NCBI RefSeq assembly: GCF_001314605.1
Contig: NZ_LIHP01000017.1
Location: 1-64,000, forward strand
Direction of reading: 5' to 3'
Source: Marinobacter sp. HL-58
GTDB taxonomy: Bacteria > Pseudomonadota > Gammaproteobacteria > Pseudomonadales > Oleiphilaceae
Length of the DNA: 64,000 nt
Part shown: positions 63,490 to 64,000 of the stretch, piece after piece
Position numbering within the stretch: the stretch's first letter is position 1
Layout: the number at the start of each line of letters is the position of its first letter
Notes under the pieces: model-generated
The model's database searches: none
What the model was told of the DNA's origin: nothing
The model's input: only the letters and a program-made list of their open reading frames with translations
Program-made: the position numbers and the translations under genes

Positions 63490-64000
63490 TTAAAGGCCCT
63501 GGGCACCCCGTCGCAGCCAGTCGTGCACAAAGGCAAGCTTCTGGCGCGCGAAGCTGGAGAGTACGAACGGATACAGGTCCGACAGCCCCATGGAGCGGTT
63601 CACGTGGTTCACCCCTACGGCAATAGAGGCGGCAATGTGAATCAGGCGCTGGGCATCGGGTTCTGAATAGGGATCCCAGCCGGGGCCCGGGACTTCCGGC
63701 GAGGTCAGGCCGGACGCTACGAAACTGTCGGTCAGGTCCGTCAGGTGCAGCAAGTGCGCAGCCGTCTCGGCCCAGTCTTCATGGGGATGGGCAGAGGCGT
63801 AGCTGGTCAGGTAATACCGCTTCCAGTCCTGCGGTGGGCCATTCTCGTAGTGGTGCTGCAGTGCGCCGGGGTAGCTGATCCGTTCATCACCGAACATGGC
63901 CCGGAAGGCGTCCATGAAATCCTCGCGCAGGCTGAGCCGCCACCACAGCATGTGGGAAATCTCGTGGCGCATATGGCCAATCATGGTCCGGTAGGGCTCT
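63490..64000 (-). CDS. putative zinc-binding metallopeptidase (partial, 5' end beyond window)
   Basis: The coding frame runs to the right window edge, so the start and N-terminal part are missing. The visible part, EPYRTMIGHMRHEISHML, has an HEISH zinc motif, followed by WRLSLREDFMDAFRAMFGDERI, HPHEDWAETAAHLLHLTDL and a C-terminal helix. This matches the 'zinc-ribbon and putative zinc-binding metallopeptidase' family, whose zinc ribbon would lie in the missing part. Confidence 0.85.
   Translation of the reverse strand, partial: EPYRTMIGHMRHEISHMLWWRLSLREDFMDAFRAMFGDERISYPGALQHHYENGPPQDWKRYYLTSYASAHPHEDWAETAAHLLHLTDLTDSFVASGLTSPEVPGPGWDPYSEPDAQRLIHIAASIAVGVNHVNRSMGLSDLYPFVLSSFARQKLAFVHDWLRRGAQGL

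Overview
The window looks like a chromosome segment from a marine gammaproteobacterium, most likely Marinobacter or a close relative. The evidence is the gene order gyrA-serC-pheA-hisC-tyrA::aroA-cmk-rpsA-ihfB-lapA-lapB-pyrF and the pyrD-rmf-rlmKL order shared with pseudomonads, a GC-rich core, REP-type palindromes, and an acyl-reductase-like protein. Genus is inferred from gene content and order, not from a database match.

Positions 1-4706 are accessory DNA. The left edge holds the last ~97 nt of a group II intron (domains V and VI). It is followed by what I read as the distal end of a chromosomal integron: small cassettes separated by five good attC sites and one degenerate attC site. The cassettes carry HigBA, an orphan antitoxin-like protein, YefM/YoeB, a GNAT acetyltransferase, CcdAB (reverse), a Phd/ParE-type pair and an Asp/Glu racemase-family protein. 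Several toxin-antitoxin cassettes have their own promoters overlapping palindromic operators.

From 4800 to 13241 are an OsmC-YcaO fusion, a small secreted protein, a YghU-type GST, a membrane-anchored PQQ sugar dehydrogenase, a DUF202 protein, a thiamine-binding-like protein, Ggt and PurU. From 13369 to 26841 is the aromatic/serine/nucleotide/translation cluster from gyrA to pyrF. After it come tRNA-Asn, an aspartate aminotransferase, uvrB, a divergent GNAT/C39-peptidase and RimK-like ligase pair, a CDF transporter, pyrD, rmf, rlmKL, an outer-membrane protein, an M18 aminopeptidase, a second identical tRNA-Asn, yheT, tesA-ybbA-ybbP, a periplasmic binding protein, an alcohol dehydrogenase with an SCP2-like partner, an M48 protease lipoprotein, two hot-dog thioesterases, htpG behind a sigma-32 promoter, katG behind an OxyR-type site, dusC, an MBL hydrolase, class I fructose-bisphosphate aldolase, a 691-aa acyl-ACP-reductase-like protein, a CDGSH protein and a partial zinc metallopeptidase.

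The most unusual signal is a family of five ~100-120 bp palindromic elements (26891-27000, 30932-31032, 31227-31337, 52658-52769, 52809-52921). Each has a conserved ~54-nt core that can itself fold into one or two small hairpins. The core is enclosed by 23-30 bp inverted-repeat arms that are perfect or nearly perfect within a copy but different in sequence between copies. Two copies have cores that match at 54 of 55 positions yet have unrelated outer arms. Four of five cores lie in the same orientation as the gene ending 30-75 nt upstream, and two copies sit in the inferred 5' leader of htpG. I do not recognise a named family with this architecture. Three REP-like doublets lie close to, or in the same gaps as, these elements.
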